From Sphingomonas sp. KR3-1 (lineage in GTDB: Bacteria; Pseudomonadota; Alphaproteobacteria; Sphingomonadales; Sphingomonadaceae): 64,000 nt of DNA. Positions 7,978 through 17,299 of this stretch are shown one piece after another. Position 1 is the stretch's first letter. Every line of letters begins with the position of its first letter. The stretch is taken from positions 2,170,001 through 2,234,000 of the forward strand of contig NZ_JBDZDQ010000001.1 in the NCBI RefSeq assembly GCF_040049295.1. The letters are read 5' to 3'. The notes beneath the pieces were generated by a model, which saw only the letters and a list, made by a program, of their open reading frames with translations, was not told where the DNA came from and did no database searches. The position numbers were made by a program, and so were the translations under genes.

Positions 7978-9906
7978 TTGAAGCTGGATGCACCGGGCGG
8001 GTTCCGCCTCGACCAGGAGCTGGACCGTCACTGGCTGCGCTGGATGGCCCTGTTCTGGCTGATCGTCACTGCCTGGTTCCTCTTTGACCGCCAGGGCAAC
8101 ATCTACTGGCTGATGCTCGGCGATACCGACGACAATATGCGCCTGATGCAGGTGCGCGCCTGGATGGCGGGGCAGGGCTGGTACGATCTCCGGCAATATC
8201 GCCTCGATCCCGCGCTCGGCGGCTTCGACATCCACTGGTCGCGCCTGGTCGACTTGCCGATCGCCGGGCTGATCCTCGCCTTCAAGCCGTTCGTCGGCCC
8301 GGTGATCGCGGAGAAGTGGGCATGCGGCCTGGCGCCGCTGCTGCCGCTGGCGCTCGCCATGGCCGGGCTGTCGCTCGCCGTGCGCCGGCTGGTCGCGCCC
8401 TGGGCCTGGCCGGTCGCGCTGGTCGTGCTGATGGGCTGCACCTCGACCATGTCGATGTACGCGCCCGAGCGCATCGACCATCATGGCTGGCAGCTCGCCT
8501 TCCTCGCGCTCACCGTCGCCGGCCTTGCCGACCCGAGGCGCGCGCGGGGCGGCGCCACCGTCGGGATCTCCAGCGCGCTCTCGCTCACCATCGGGCTCGA
8601 GATGCTGCCCTATTGCGCGATGGCCGGCGCGATCATCGCGCTGCGCTGGATCTGGGACCGCGAGGACGTCCACCGCATGCAGGTCTATGGCCTGACGCTC
8701 GGCGGCGGCTCGGCGCTCGGCTTCGCGCTGTTCGCCTCGAACGCGAATCAAGTATTGCGCTGCGACGCGCTGACGCCGGTCTGGCTGAGCGTGATGATCG
8801 CGGCGGGCGCGCTGCTGTTCGGCCTGTCGCTGCTCAACCCCGCCAATCGCTGGGTCCGCCTCGGCCTCGCCGCGCTGGCGGGCGCGCTGATCGTCGTCGG
8901 CTTCGCGGCACTCTTCCCGCAATGCCTCGGCCGCCCCGAGCAAGTCTCGGACGAGCTCGCCAACACCTGGCTCAACAATGTCCGCGAGGCTCGGCCGATC
9001 TACAAGCACGCCTTCAAGACCGCCTTCCCGATGGCGGTGCTGCCGGTGATCGGCGTGCTCGGCGCGCTGTTCGCCACCTGGCGCGCGCGGCGCAGCGACA
9101 AGCTGGTCGGCTGGGCGGCGGTTGCGCTGTTCACGCTCTTCGCCAGCGCGATGCTGCTCTGGCAGGTCCGCGCGGCCCCGGCGGCGCAGCTGCTCGCGGT
9201 GCCCGGCTCGGTCGCGCTGCTGGTCGTCGCGGTGCCCTGGTTCCTGGGCATCCGCGAGCCCTTCGCGCGCTGGATCGGCGCGGTGCCCGCGCGCATCCTC
9301 GGCATCTTCCTGCGCATCTTCGGCACGGTCGGCGCCTTCCTGCTGCTCTCCGGGCTCTGGGCCGGGCTCGCCATCCCCTTCCTGCCGGCGGGCAGCAACA
9401 GCGCGCCCGCCAAGCCGGGCAAGCCCGCCCCGCCGGACAAGGTCACCGCCGCCAACAATGCCTGCGCGCGGATGAGCAACCTGCGCGTGCTCAACGACTT
9501 GCCCGCCGCCACGCTGTTCACCCATGTCGACCTTGGGCCGCGGCTGATCACCGTGACGCACCACAGCGCGATCGCCGGCCCCTATCACCGCAACGGCCGC
9601 GCGATTCTCGACGTGCACCACGCCTTCACCTGGGCGACGCCGAACTTCCGCCCGATCGCGGCCGCGCATCATGCGCAATATCTGCTGATCTGCCCGGACA
9701 TGTCCGAGACGACGCTCTACCGCGCCCGCGGGCCGAACGGCTTCTACGCGCAGTTGATCAAGGGCCAGGTGCCGGCCTGGCTCGAGCCGGTGACCCTGCG
9801 TGAGGTCCAGCCGGGCAAGCCGCTGCCGTTCAAGCTGTGGCGCATCCGCTATGACCTGCCGGATGTGCCGGTGAAGGTCGAGGCGGCGGCGAAGCCTGCG
9901 AAATAG
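7978..9906 (+). CDS. Large polytopic GT-C-like membrane glycosyltransferase
   Basis: A 642-residue protein. I start it at TTG 7978, which has GAGGGA seven bases before; there is no in-frame ATG near the conserved beginning. After an amphipathic N-terminus come a first membrane helix (WMALFWLIVTAWFLF), then a lumenal-type loop with the acidic pair GDTDDNMRLMQVRAWM, and roughly ten more hydrophobic stretches up to residue 480. A soluble periplasmic domain of about 150 residues follows. DD-type acids in the first external loop and this topology are the GT-C plan (PMT/STT3/ArnT-like). It probably transfers a sugar from the lipid carrier made by the nearby GT2/GtrA pair, which is divergent in part. 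Family membership is by design rather than close match. Confidence 0.85.
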   Translation: MKLDAPGGFRLDQELDRHWLRWMALFWLIVTAWFLFDRQGNIYWLMLGDTDDNMRLMQVRAWMAGQGWYDLRQYRLDPALGGFDIHWSRLVDLPIAGLILAFKPFVGPVIAEKWACGLAPLLPLALAMAGLSLAVRRLVAPWAWPVALVVLMGCTSTMSMYAPERIDHHGWQLAFLALTVAGLADPRRARGGATVGISSALSLTIGLEMLPYCAMAGAIIALRWIWDREDVHRMQVYGLTLGGGSALGFALFASNANQVLRCDALTPVWLSVMIAAGALLFGLSLLNPANRWVRLGLAALAGALIVVGFAALFPQCLGRPEQVSDELANTWLNNVREARPIYKHAFKTAFPMAVLPVIGVLGALFATWRARRSDKLVGWAAVALFTLFASAMLLWQVRAAPAAQLLAVPGSVALLVVAVPWFLGIREPFARWIGAVPARILGIFLRIFGTVGAFLLLSGLWAGLAIPFLPAGSNSAPAKPGKPAPPDKVTAANNACARMSNLRVLNDLPAATLFTHVDLGPRLITVTHHSAIAGPYHRNGRAILDVHHAFTWATPNFRPIAAAHHAQYLLICPDMSETTLYRARGPNGFYAQLIKGQVPAWLEPVTLREVQPGKPLPFKLWRIRYDLPDVPVKVEAAAKPAK

Positions 9907-9908
9907 CT

Positions 9909-10010
9909 TTCCCCGGCGAAGGCCGGGCCCCAGACCAATCAGTGCGCGGCGAAGACGCGCCAGGGCGCGTGACTTTCGAGGACGGGCCCCGGCCTTCGCC
10001 GGGGTAAGAA
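9909..10010. repeat. Palindromic intergenic repeat, type B
   Basis: The ends CCCCGGCGAAGGCCGGGCCC and GGGCCCCGGCCTTCGCCGGGG are reverse complements with a short middle. It fills the gap between the convergent GT-C-like gene (stop 9906) and marC, where it could end transcription from both sides. Confidence 0.8.
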
Positions 10011-10029
10011 GTATTGCCCGTGGCGGACG

Positions 10030-10671
10030 TCAGTGTCCCGCCACCGCCCGCCCGGCGACCAGCGCCGCGCTGATCCCGTCGATCACGAACTGCACCGCGA
10101 GCGCGCCGAGCAGCACGCCGAGCAGCCGCGACACCACCGCCTCGATCTTGGCGCCGACCACGCGCATCAGCGGCCCCGCCGCGAGCAGCGCCAGCAGCGT
10201 CAGCAGCAGGATCGCGGCCATTGCCCCGAGCACCACGACGGTGCGCTCGATCCCGTTGTTCTGCGACATCAGCAGCATCGTCGAGGCGATCGAACCGGGG
10301 CCTGCGATCATCGGCATCGCCATCGGGAAGATCGAGATGTCGGCCGGCTCGCTCGCCTTCACCTTCTCGGCCCGGTCCTCGCGCCGTTCGGTGCGCTTCT
10401 CGAACACCATCTCGAGCGCGATCAGGAACAGCATGATGCCGCCGGCGATCTTGAACGCGTTGAGGCTGATGCCGAGCGCGCGCAGCAGCGCCTCGCCGAA
10501 CAGCGCGAAGCCGAACAGGATGCACGCTGCGACCAGCACCGCGCGCACCGCCATCGCCCGGCGATGCGTCGCGCTGGTGCCGGCGGTCAGCCCGGCGAAG
10601 ATCGGCGCGCAGCCCGGCGGATCGATCACCACGAAGAAGGTGATGAAAGTGGAGACGAACAGCTCTATCAT
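10030..10671 (-). CDS. MarC family integral membrane protein
   Basis: A 213-residue protein with six predicted helices. The start [25 protein letters not shown] carries the FxxIDPxGxxPxF phrase of the MarC/UPF0056 family, and the second half repeats the pattern (FPMAMPMIAGPGSIASTML), as expected for the duplicated MarC fold. Family members are inner-membrane proteins of unclear transport function; the old link to multiple antibiotic resistance is not supported for E. coli MarC. Its ATG overlaps the stop of the preceding gene (ATGA), making it the last gene of the yggT-folD operon. Confidence 0.93.
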   Translation of the reverse strand: MIELFVSTFITFFVVIDPPGCAPIFAGLTAGTSATHRRAMAVRAVLVAACILFGFALFGEALLRALGISLNAFKIAGGIMLFLIALEMVFEKRTERREDRAEKVKASEPADISIFPMAMPMIAGPGSIASTMLLMSQNNGIERTVVVLGAMAAILLLTLLALLAAGPLMRVVGAKIEAVVSRLLGVLLGALAVQFVIDGISAALVAGRAVAGH

Positions 10672-11282
10672 TGGGCGGGCGCCGCGATCTTGTCGTTCAG
10701 CACCGGCGCGGCTTGCTTGCCGTTCCAGACCATGACCTCGAAGGTGCGTGCGCCGTCAGGTGTCACTTGCCAGTGCCAGGCGATCGTTCCGTCAGGCGAT
10801 TCACCGTCGCCGACCTTCGCGTCGGCCGGTGCGGAAGTCGAGGAGACGATCGCCTCCATCGGCGCGCAGGACGCACGCTTGGTCACGGGCTCGGCCGGCT
10901 GCGGCCGTGCCGCCGTCAGCGCGTCGCCGCCATCGACGATCCACTTCCAGCTGCCATCCGCTTCCTTGCGCCACACGGTGCTGAAATAGCCAACCGTCCC
11001 GTCGGGCAGCTTCCACCCGCCGGTATTCACCGCCAGCTTGCCGTCGCACGAGACATAGCTCTTGGTCGGCCACCACCCCACCGACCTGGGCGGATCCTTG
11101 CGATCCTTGAGCCAGTCCTGCGCCTTCACCGGCTGCGGCACGAACATCGTCGCATCGCTCGCGGCGAACGCGCGGAACGCCGTCCACTGCCCCTTGGCCT
11201 GCGCCGCCGCGTTGAACGCGCGCTCGGCATCCACCGCGCTCTGCGGCGCTGCCGCCTGCAGGACCAGGGCAGCCAGGATCAT
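10668..11282 (-). CDS. Exported NTF2/SnoaL-like hypothetical protein
   Basis: A 204-residue protein with a short signal peptide ([12 protein letters not shown]). The region [38 protein letters not shown], followed by [23 protein letters not shown], is the pattern of NTF2-like/DUF4440 folds, in which a curved sheet forms a pocket. The C-terminal 60 residues, with a Cys (ASCAPMEAI), are not part of that pattern. It overlaps folD and marC by four bases on either side, so it lies inside the operon, but no function follows from that. It could be a periplasmic ligand binder or a stability protein. Confidence 0.85.
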   Translation of the reverse strand: MILAALVLQAAAPQSAVDAERAFNAAAQAKGQWTAFRAFAASDATMFVPQPVKAQDWLKDRKDPPRSVGWWPTKSYVSCDGKLAVNTGGWKLPDGTVGYFSTVWRKEADGSWKWIVDGGDALTAARPQPAEPVTKRASCAPMEAIVSSTSAPADAKVGDGESPDGTIAWHWQVTPDGARTFEVMVWNGKQAAPVLNDKIAAPAQ

Positions 11283-12154
11283 ATCGTTCCCTTCTCCAGC
11301 GGAATGCCGGCATTGCGGTGCGCGGCGACCAGCGTGTTGCGCAGCAGGCAGGCGATCGTCATCGGGCCGACGCCGCCCGGCACCGGGGTGATCGCGCCGG
11401 CCACGCTCGCCGCGCTGTCGAAATCGACGTCGCCGACCAGCCCGTCATCGGTGCGGTTGATGCCGACGTCGATCACCGTCGCGCCCTGCTTCAGCCACTC
11501 GCCCTTGACGAAATGCGCGCGGCCCACCGCCGCGACGACGATATCGGCATGCTTCAGATAATGCGGCAGGTTGCGCGTGCGCGAATGCACCAGCGTCACC
11601 GTCGCGCTGGCGCGGGTGAGCAGCGCCGCCATCGGCTTGCCGACGATGTTCGAGCGGCCGATCACCACCGCGTCGAGCCCCGAGAGATCGCCGAGTCGGT
11701 CCTCGAGCAGCATCAGGCAGCCGAGCGGAGTGCAGGGCACGAAGCCGTCGAGCCCGGTGGCGAGGCGCCCGGCATTGACCGGGTGGAAGCCGTCGACGTC
11801 CTTGTCCGGGTCGATCCGGGTGAGCACTGCCTGCTCGTCGATATGCCGGGGGAGCGGCAGCTGGACGAGGATGCCGTCCACTTCCGGATCATTATTGAGC
11901 TTGTCGACCAGCGCGATCAGCGTCGCCTGCGTGGTGTCGGCGCCGAGCTTGTGCTCGAAGCTCTCCATGCCCGCCTCGCGCGTCATCTTGCCCTTGGAGC
12001 GGACATAGACCGCGGACGCCGGATCCTCGCCGACCAGCACCACCGCGAGCCCGGGCGCGCGGCCCGTGGCCTGCTGGAAAGCGGGAACCAGTTCGCCCAC
12101 GCGGGCACGCAGCCCTGCGGCGAAAGCCTTGCCATCGATGATCTCAGCCGTCAT
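11279..12154 (-). CDS. folD: Bifunctional methylenetetrahydrofolate dehydrogenase/cyclohydrolase
   Basis: A 291-residue cytoplasmic enzyme converting 5,10-methylene-THF to methenyl-THF (NADP-dependent) and then to 10-formyl-THF for purine and formyl-Met synthesis. Diagnostic features are YVRSKGKM with the catalytic Lys, [12 protein letters not shown], the [15 protein letters not shown] loop, the cofactor loop [16 protein letters not shown], and [15 protein letters not shown] near the end. I choose the ATG at 12154 ([11 protein letters not shown]), which overlaps the end of the DUF167 gene; an ATG four codons upstream is possible. Length is normal for FolD. Confidence 0.97.
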   Translation of the reverse strand: MTAEIIDGKAFAAGLRARVGELVPAFQQATGRAPGLAVVLVGEDPASAVYVRSKGKMTREAGMESFEHKLGADTTQATLIALVDKLNNDPEVDGILVQLPLPRHIDEQAVLTRIDPDKDVDGFHPVNAGRLATGLDGFVPCTPLGCLMLLEDRLGDLSGLDAVVIGRSNIVGKPMAALLTRASATVTLVHSRTRNLPHYLKHADIVVAAVGRAHFVKGEWLKQGATVIDVGINRTDDGLVGDVDFDSAASVAGAITPVPGGVGPMTIACLLRNTLVAAHRNAGIPLEKGTI

Positions 12155-12452
12155 GCGCCCCGCCATAGAGCCTGTGCGCGATCTCTGCCAGCGCTGCGGA
12201 ATCGCCTTCGATACGAAGCCGTTTCAACCGGGCGGTATCGCCCGCGATCAGCGCCACCGAACGCCTGGGCACGCCGAAGGCGGCGGCGACCAGCGGCACC
12301 AATGCCGCATTGGCGGCGCCTTCCACCGGCGGTGCGGCGAGCCGGGCGGCGAAATGGTCCGCGGTGCCGGCGGCAAAGGCCTCGCGCGACGCGCGCGGCG
12401 TCACGCGGACGGCGATCTCGATCCCGTCCGCGCGTTCCCGCCAGGCCGGCAC
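12144..12452 (-). CDS. DUF167 (YggU) family protein
   Basis: A small protein of about 102 residues with [17 protein letters not shown] at the N-terminus and [43 protein letters not shown] in the middle, the conserved core of DUF167/YggU (an alpha/beta fold without known function). The best start is GTG at 12452 ([13 protein letters not shown]), just two bases after the yggT stop. Its stop lies within the start region of folD. YggT and DUF167 proteins are neighbours in very many bacteria, which supports both calls. Confidence 0.88.
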   Translation of the reverse strand: MPAWRERADGIEIAVRVTPRASREAFAAGTADHFAARLAAPPVEGAANAALVPLVAAAFGVPRRSVALIAGDTARLKRLRIEGDSAALAEIAHRLYGGAHDG

Positions 12453-12454
12453 GC

Positions 12455-12769
12455 TCAGTAGGTCGCGGCGGCGAGCTGGGCGCTGATCGTCGGCAGCACG
12501 AAATGGGTGATCACGTAGATGATCAGCAGCGCGACCAGCGGGCTCAGGTCGAGCGCGCCGAAATCGGGCATGATCTTGCGGATCGGGCGATAGATCGGCC
12601 GGGTGATCGCCTCGAGCGCGTTCCACACCGCGCGCACATATTCGTTGAACAGGTTGATCACGTTGAAGCCGATCAGCCAGGTCATGATCGCATGGATCAG
12701 GATGATCATGCTCAGCACCCAGAGCAGGAAGCCGATGATGTCGACGATCATGAGGAGGAAGGGGATCAA
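12455..12769 (-). CDS. YggT family membrane protein
   Basis: A 104-residue protein with two hydrophobic segments: residues 3-35 (FLLMIVDIIGFLLWVLSMIILIHAIMTWL) and residues 75-100 (LVALLIIYVITHFVLPTIS). Between them lies NVINLFNEYVRAVWNALEAITRPIYRPIRKIMP, the conserved YggT amphipathic stretch with the TRPIYRPIR phrase. YggT proteins are inner-membrane proteins linked to osmotic stress and to division or chloroplast nucleoid roles in relatives. It is the first gene of the operon yggT-DUF167-folD-NTF2-like-marC. Confidence 0.93.
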   Translation of the reverse strand: MIPFLLMIVDIIGFLLWVLSMIILIHAIMTWLIGFNVINLFNEYVRAVWNALEAITRPIYRPIRKIMPDFGALDLSPLVALLIIYVITHFVLPTISAQLAAATY

Positions 12770-12840
12770 TGCGCTCTCCGAGGGTTCTTGGACCCGAGAT
12801 TAGGGAATGCAGTGCCCGGCAACAAGCCCGGCGCCTGAAG

Positions 12841-13104
12841 CTACACCAATCCTTGCGGCGGATCGCCGGGCAGATGGCCCGAACGCATCACCGCCATCGC
12901 CTCGACGATCCGCCGCGCCAGGCCGGTCGCCTCGTCCTGGTGGCGATATTCCAGCGCGACCAGCGCCTGCTCGAGGATCGAATCGACCTCGCCAATCCCC
13001 AGCGTACCCTTCTTCTCGAGCGCGTCGATCAGTGTCTTCACCAGCGTGAGCGCGCTGAGTGCCAGCGCCCTGCTCTCCGCTTCATAATGTCCGGGCTCGT
13101 GCAT
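12841..13104 (-). CDS. Small hypothetical protein, all-helical
   Basis: An 87-residue protein (MHEPGHYEAESRALALSAL...). It appears entirely helical, with heptad-like spacing in ALTLVKTLIDALEKKGTLGIGEVDSILEQALVALEYRHQDEATGLARRIVEAMAVM. The C-terminus is Pro/Gly rich. I recognise no named family, but base composition and the ATG with GAGGACGAA just upstream look genuine. It stands alone between the yggT operon and argB. The 251-base gap upstream to argB holds no gene that I can see. Confidence 0.75.
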   Translation of the reverse strand: MHEPGHYEAESRALALSALTLVKTLIDALEKKGTLGIGEVDSILEQALVALEYRHQDEATGLARRIVEAMAVMRSGHLPGDPPQGLV

Positions 13105-13355
13105 TTCGTCCTCCTCACTCGTGCCTTGGCGCGCCGGGCGGCTTGCAATGTAGGATTTCGCCTGCTGGGCTCGTGCGGCTCGGTCCTGGCCGCGCCGCTC
13201 CTTGAGAATGTTGGAAATATAGGATCCCGCGCCCGCAAGGAAGTTGCGAGATGCGGCGCGTTCGCGGGAATAGAGTCAACCCAAGCGCCGCGGAAACCGG
13301 CTCTTGGCGTGTGCTTCGTGGACTTTGCCGAGTCGCGAAGCCCGGCGCTGTTGGA

Positions 13356-14252
13356 TCAGGCGTGGACGAGCGTGCCTGCGCCGCGCCGCGTGAAGATCTC
13401 GAGCAGCATCGCATGCGGGATGCGCCCGTCGAGGATCACTGCCGCGTCGACACCCTGCTCGACGGCGTGAACGCAGGTATCGACCTTGGGGATCATCCCG
13501 CCCTTGATCGTGCCGTCGGCCTTGAGCTCGGCGATCTTGGCCGGGTTGAGGTCGGTCACCAGCGCGCCCGACTTGTCGAGCACCCCGGCGACGTCGGTCA
13601 GCAGGAAGAAGCGCGAGGCGCCGCTCGCCGCCGCGATCGCGCCGGCCATGGTATCGGCGTTGATGTTGTAGGTGTGGCCGTCCGCGCCCAGCGCGATCGG
13701 CGCGACCACGGGAATGAAGTCCTGCGCCGCCAGCGAATGCAGGATCGCCGGGTTCACGCCCACCGGCTCGCCGACAAAGCCCAGGTCGACATGGCGCTCG
13801 ATGCCCTGGAGCGGATCGGCCGCGCGCCCGGTCACCTTCTCGGCGGTGACCAGCCCGGCGTCCTTGCCGGAGATGCCCACGGCCCGGCCGCCCGCCGCGC
13901 CGATCCAGCTGACGATCTCCTTGTTGATCGATCCGGCCAGGACCATCTCGGCGATTTTCGCGGTCTCGGCGTCGGTGACGCGCAGGCCGCCGACGAAGCT
14001 CGATTCGACGCCCAGCCGCTTGAGCATCGCGCCGATCTGCGGACCCCCGCCATGGACGACGATCGGATTGATGCCCACCGCCTTGAGCAGCACCACGTCC
14101 TCGGCGAAGTCGCGCTGCAGCTCGGGATCGCCCATCGCGTGGCCGCCATATTTCACCACGAAGGTCGCGCCGGCGTAGCGCTGCAGATAGGGCAGCGCCT
14201 CGGTGAGCGTTTCGGCCTTGGCAAGCAGCGCGGGATCGGGGGCGTTGGTCAT
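13356..14252 (-). CDS. argB: Acetylglutamate kinase
   Basis: A 298-residue amino-acid kinase for the second step of arginine synthesis, phosphorylating N-acetyl-L-glutamate. Motifs are [12 protein letters not shown] (phosphate-binding Lys/Gly loop, about 33-44), [16 protein letters not shown] (acetylglutamate site), [15 protein letters not shown] and [12 protein letters not shown]. The N-terminal helix of about 25 residues ([21 protein letters not shown]) is the type that forms hexameric, arginine-inhibited kinases. It is monocistronic here. The ATG is followed by normal family sequence at once. Confidence 0.97.
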   Translation of the reverse strand: MTNAPDPALLAKAETLTEALPYLQRYAGATFVVKYGGHAMGDPELQRDFAEDVVLLKAVGINPIVVHGGGPQIGAMLKRLGVESSFVGGLRVTDAETAKIAEMVLAGSINKEIVSWIGAAGGRAVGISGKDAGLVTAEKVTGRAADPLQGIERHVDLGFVGEPVGVNPAILHSLAAQDFIPVVAPIALGADGHTYNINADTMAGAIAAASGASRFFLLTDVAGVLDKSGALVTDLNPAKIAELKADGTIKGGMIPKVDTCVHAVEQGVDAAVILDGRIPHAMLLEIFTRRGAGTLVHA

Positions 14253-14295
14253 GTCGGCCCCATAGGGCCGGTGGCCCGCTCCCGCAACTTTCGCC

Positions 14296-15285
14296 TCAGC
14301 GAAACACTGCGGTGGCGCGGAAGGTGGTCAGCCAGTTGGTCGAGCCGCGGCATTCGCTCATCGCGCGCGCTTCGGTCAGGCGGAAGCGGGTGCCGTCCCA
14401 GACATAGGTCTGCGCCTCGCCGCAATCGCCGATGCCGCGCCCCTTGTCGTAGGTCGCCAGCTCGCCCTTGTCGAAGCTCGCATTGACCAGCATTCCGTCA
14501 TTGCCGTCGTCGAACCGGGCGCGGACCGCCTTGCCACCCGCGAGCACGAAGGCGACGGTGCTGAAATTATAGGCGCCGGCGCCGCACGGGATCAGCGCCA
14601 GCGTCTTGCCGCCGCCCAGCGCATGGGTCTCGACATCGGGCACGGTCTCGGCGCCGTCATAGAGCCCGTCGCAGTCGCTCTGCTTCTCGAGGGCAGCGCG
14701 CATCGCCTTGGGGACGCTGGCGGCGGTGCCCGAGGGGCGGATCGCAGCGATCTTCTCGGGCGCGGCTGCCGCGGGCACCGTTCCGGCGGGCCTGGTACCC
14801 TTGGCCACCGCCGCCGTCACCGTGCCGGCGCGGCCCTGATTGGCGTCGATATGGCGCAGCGATGCAGAGGAGCCGGCGAGCGAGATGCGCGCGGCGACAC
14901 CGCTGCCGTCGAGGAGCGCGAGTTGCTTGCCGTTGGGCATGGCGGCGGCGATCTTCGCGGCGTCCGCACCCTTGAAGGTCACGTTTTCCGCGTCCGCGGC
15001 GCCGGTGGCGATCACGGCATCGTCGATCTTGAGCACAGCCTTGCCGCTCAGCTTGCGCGGTGCCCAGACTTCGACGGTGAAGCCGCCCGCCGGGCCGGCA
15101 TCGCGGCTGAGCGACATGCCGGCGTCCCAGGCCGAATCGTCCTCGGGCACTGGCTGGTCGCCCGGCTGGAGCGAGGTCATCTCGCAGCCGTGCAGATTGT
15201 CGCAGGCGACCACCCAGTCGCCATAGAGTTTCTCGGGGCCGTCTTGTGCGGCCTGGGCGACGAGAAGGAAGGCGAGCAGCAGCAT
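14296..15285 (-). CDS. DUF1176 domain exported protein
   Basis: A 329-residue protein with a signal peptide ([14 protein letters not shown]) followed by [23 protein letters not shown]. The GDW-xx-xCDN-xx-CE pattern is the entry of DUF1176 proteins, with two Cys that may form a disulphide in the periplasm. The protein ends with [32 protein letters not shown], also family-like, and again has a Cys. The function is unknown. It is divergent from the dehydrogenase gene, with 60 bases between the two starts that must hold both promoters. Confidence 0.9.
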   Translation of the reverse strand: MLLLAFLLVAQAAQDGPEKLYGDWVVACDNLHGCEMTSLQPGDQPVPEDDSAWDAGMSLSRDAGPAGGFTVEVWAPRKLSGKAVLKIDDAVIATGAADAENVTFKGADAAKIAAAMPNGKQLALLDGSGVAARISLAGSSASLRHIDANQGRAGTVTAAVAKGTRPAGTVPAAAAPEKIAAIRPSGTAASVPKAMRAALEKQSDCDGLYDGAETVPDVETHALGGGKTLALIPCGAGAYNFSTVAFVLAGGKAVRARFDDGNDGMLVNASFDKGELATYDKGRGIGDCGEAQTYVWDGTRFRLTEARAMSECRGSTNWLTTFRATAVFR

Positions 15286-15345
15286 GCGGCAAGCCTAGCC
15301 GATCCGAATCCGAATCGATAGGAGCGGCGCAAAGGAGATGGCGTG

Positions 15346-16215
15346 ATGAAGACGGCTGGCGTGATCGGTGCGGGGCAGATGGGTGCGGGGATTGCGCAGG
15401 TTTCGGCCCAGGCGGGCTACGCCGTGCTGCTTTCGGACGTCGACCAGGCGCGTGCCGAGGCGGGCAAGGCGGGCATCGCCAAGCAGCTGGCCCGCGCGGT
15501 CGAGAAGGAGAAGATCGCCGCCGCCGACGCCGAAGCGGCGCTCGGCCGCATCACCTGCGTCGGCGGCACCGATGCGTTTGCGCCCTGCGACCTGGTGATC
15601 GAGGCGGCGACCGAGCGGGAAGCGATCAAGCGCCAGATCTTCGAGAGCGTCGGCAAGGTGCTCGGCGCCGACGCGATCCTGGCGAGCAACACCTCGTCGA
15701 TCCCGATCACTCGCCTGGCCCAGGCCGCGCCGGATCCCGCTCGCTTCGTCGGGGTGCACTTCTTCAATCCGGTGCCGGTGATGGGCCTGATCGAGCTGAT
15801 CCGCGGCCTTGCCACGTCGGACGCCACGGTGGCTACGGTCGAGAAATTCGGCCAGTCGCTCGGCAAGCGCATCGTCCACGCCAATGATGCGCCCGGCTTC
15901 ATCGTCAACCGGGTGCTGATGCCGATGCTCAACGAGGCCTGCTTCGCGCTGGGCGAGGGCGTGGCGACGATCCCGGACATCGACGCCGCTTGCCAGCTCG
16001 GCCTCAACCATCCGATGGGGCCGTTCACGCTGGCCGACTTCATCGGGCTCGATACCTGCCTCGAGATCACCCGCGTGCTGTTCGAGGGCACCGGCGATCC
16101 CAAGTTCCGCCCCGCGCCGTTGCTGGTGAAATATGTCGAGGCCGGCTGGTATGGCCGCAAGACCAAGCGCGGCTTCTACGACTATACCGGCGCCGAGCCC
16201 GTGCCGACGCGCTGA
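15346..16215 (+). CDS. 3-hydroxybutyryl/3-hydroxyacyl-CoA dehydrogenase
   Basis: A 289-residue NAD-dependent enzyme oxidising (S)-3-hydroxyacyl-CoA in short-chain fatty-acid or butanoate metabolism. The N-terminal Rossmann loop is [15 protein letters not shown], the NAD/active-site stretch is [14 protein letters not shown], and the catalytic His lies in [17 protein letters not shown]. The C-terminal dimerisation domain contains [22 protein letters not shown]. An AAGGAG site eight bases before the ATG at 15346 decides this start over the GTG one codon upstream. It is a stand-alone enzyme without a hydratase fusion. hbdA/paaH-type naming is possible but the substrate is not fixed. Confidence 0.95.
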   Translation: MKTAGVIGAGQMGAGIAQVSAQAGYAVLLSDVDQARAEAGKAGIAKQLARAVEKEKIAAADAEAALGRITCVGGTDAFAPCDLVIEAATEREAIKRQIFESVGKVLGADAILASNTSSIPITRLAQAAPDPARFVGVHFFNPVPVMGLIELIRGLATSDATVATVEKFGQSLGKRIVHANDAPGFIVNRVLMPMLNEACFALGEGVATIPDIDAACQLGLNHPMGPFTLADFIGLDTCLEITRVLFEGTGDPKFRPAPLLVKYVEAGWYGRKTKRGFYDYTGAEPVPTR

Positions 16216-16219
16216 GGGG

Positions 16220-16807
16220 TCAGACCTTGGCCGCCAGCTCCGCCTGGCGGTCGAGCGCCCATTTGGCGAGCGTGTCGAACGGAATGGCGGTGAGGAAGGC
16301 GATGCCCGCCCGGCCGTCGCGCACCCAGCGCACCACGCCGCGATGCGGATCGAGCCCGCGGACGCTGACGGTGACGTCGTCGCCTTCGCGAAGGAAGTCT
16401 GCCTCGATCTTCACCCCGCCCTGCGACACGTCGACGAGCGGGACGTTCACCCGCATGCCCTCGGCGACCAGGCCTACCGGGCAGGCGACGCGCAGCCGCG
16501 GCATCCGCTGGGTGAGGCCCGGGTCGCCATGGATGGGCGCGTGGAGCACTTCGAGCACGTCGATCTTCTCGTCGAACTGGACGCCGACCATGCCGTCCGC
16601 CGCCCAGGCGATGCGGCCCGCGATGTGGTTGCCCGAGCGGATCTCCACCGTCACCGGCTCGTCGGGCGGCAAGCTGGTATGGAGCTTGCCCATCAGCCCG
16701 CCCGGCGAGATGTTGCGGATCAGGCACAGCGCCTCATAGTCGCTCCAGCGCAGCATCGCGGAGCGGTAGACCGAGATCTTCGAACGATCGTCGCTGCGGC
16801 GTTCCAT
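16220..16807 (-). CDS. Protein with two PilZ domains (c-di-GMP effector candidate)
   Basis: About 195 residues from ATG 16807. Domain one (residues 1-85) begins ERRSDDR, an RxxxR-type entry, and carries RNISPGG (N/DxSxxG). Domain two (100-190) carries VDVSQGG (DxSxxG) after MPRLRVACPVG but lacks an exact RxxxR, so it may not bind c-di-GMP. Such tandem PilZ proteins control motility, polysaccharide or cell-cycle traits. The frame stays open to a GTG at 17110 with GGAG six bases before, giving a 296-residue form with a disordered Pro/Arg-rich leader; I favour the shorter one because family similarity begins there, but the longer start has the better ribosome site. Confidence 0.82.
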   Translation of the reverse strand: MERRSDDRSKISVYRSAMLRWSDYEALCLIRNISPGGLMGKLHTSLPPDEPVTVEIRSGNHIAGRIAWAADGMVGVQFDEKIDVLEVLHAPIHGDPGLTQRMPRLRVACPVGLVAEGMRVNVPLVDVSQGGVKIEADFLREGDDVTVSVRGLDPHRGVVRWVRDGRAGIAFLTAIPFDTLAKWALDRQAELAAKV

Positions 16808-17299
16808 AGTCGGCACTTCGGGCTGGAAGGAGATTTCGGTGCGGATGTCGTCCTCCGACGGTTCGTTTTTGGTGACCCGCCGCAGATATGCGTCCGTCTC
16901 GTTTCCCGGGCGTTTCGAAGGAGCGACCAGGCGCGGCAAATGTGCGGCGCGCCGGGTGGCGGGCGACCGGTCGGCGGCACCGACCGGCTGGAAGGCGAGG
17001 GCGAGGCACTCCTGCACGCGGCAGAGCGCTTCCTCGCCGGGGGTCGGCGGCGGTCGTCGCAGGATGCGAAGCGGACGAGCGTCCGGTCCGGTGGCGATGA
17101 AATTGGTCACGCGTCACTCCGGTTGCTGAACCTGGAGAACGCACATCTGCCCCGCTGGTACGAAGCTGGATGGCGCGCGACCCGCTCTCCATCTGATGGT
17201 GATTGTTATAGCAGGTCCGGCGCGCCCCCCGGCGCAGCGTCGGTCCAGCCGATTTGAACCGATTCTATCCGCGCCGCGTATCCAAAAAGTTAACGCGGC
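16808..17299. other. Gap between the PilZ protein and the nucleoside transporter
   Basis: If the short PilZ start is right, this 492-base stretch has no gene. Its left 300 bases could be the N-terminal extension of the PilZ protein on the minus strand. The rest, around 17200-17295, is less G/C-biased (GGTGATTGTTATAGCAGG, CCAAAAAGTTAACG) and probably holds the PilZ promoter. I see no repeat, RNA or hairpin of note. Confidence 0.5.

Noticed and set aside
7891..9803. Long frames on both strands overlapping the GT-C-like gene
   Set aside because: They lack hydrophobic segments or known motifs; only the frame from TTG 7978 has membrane helices and a ribosome site.
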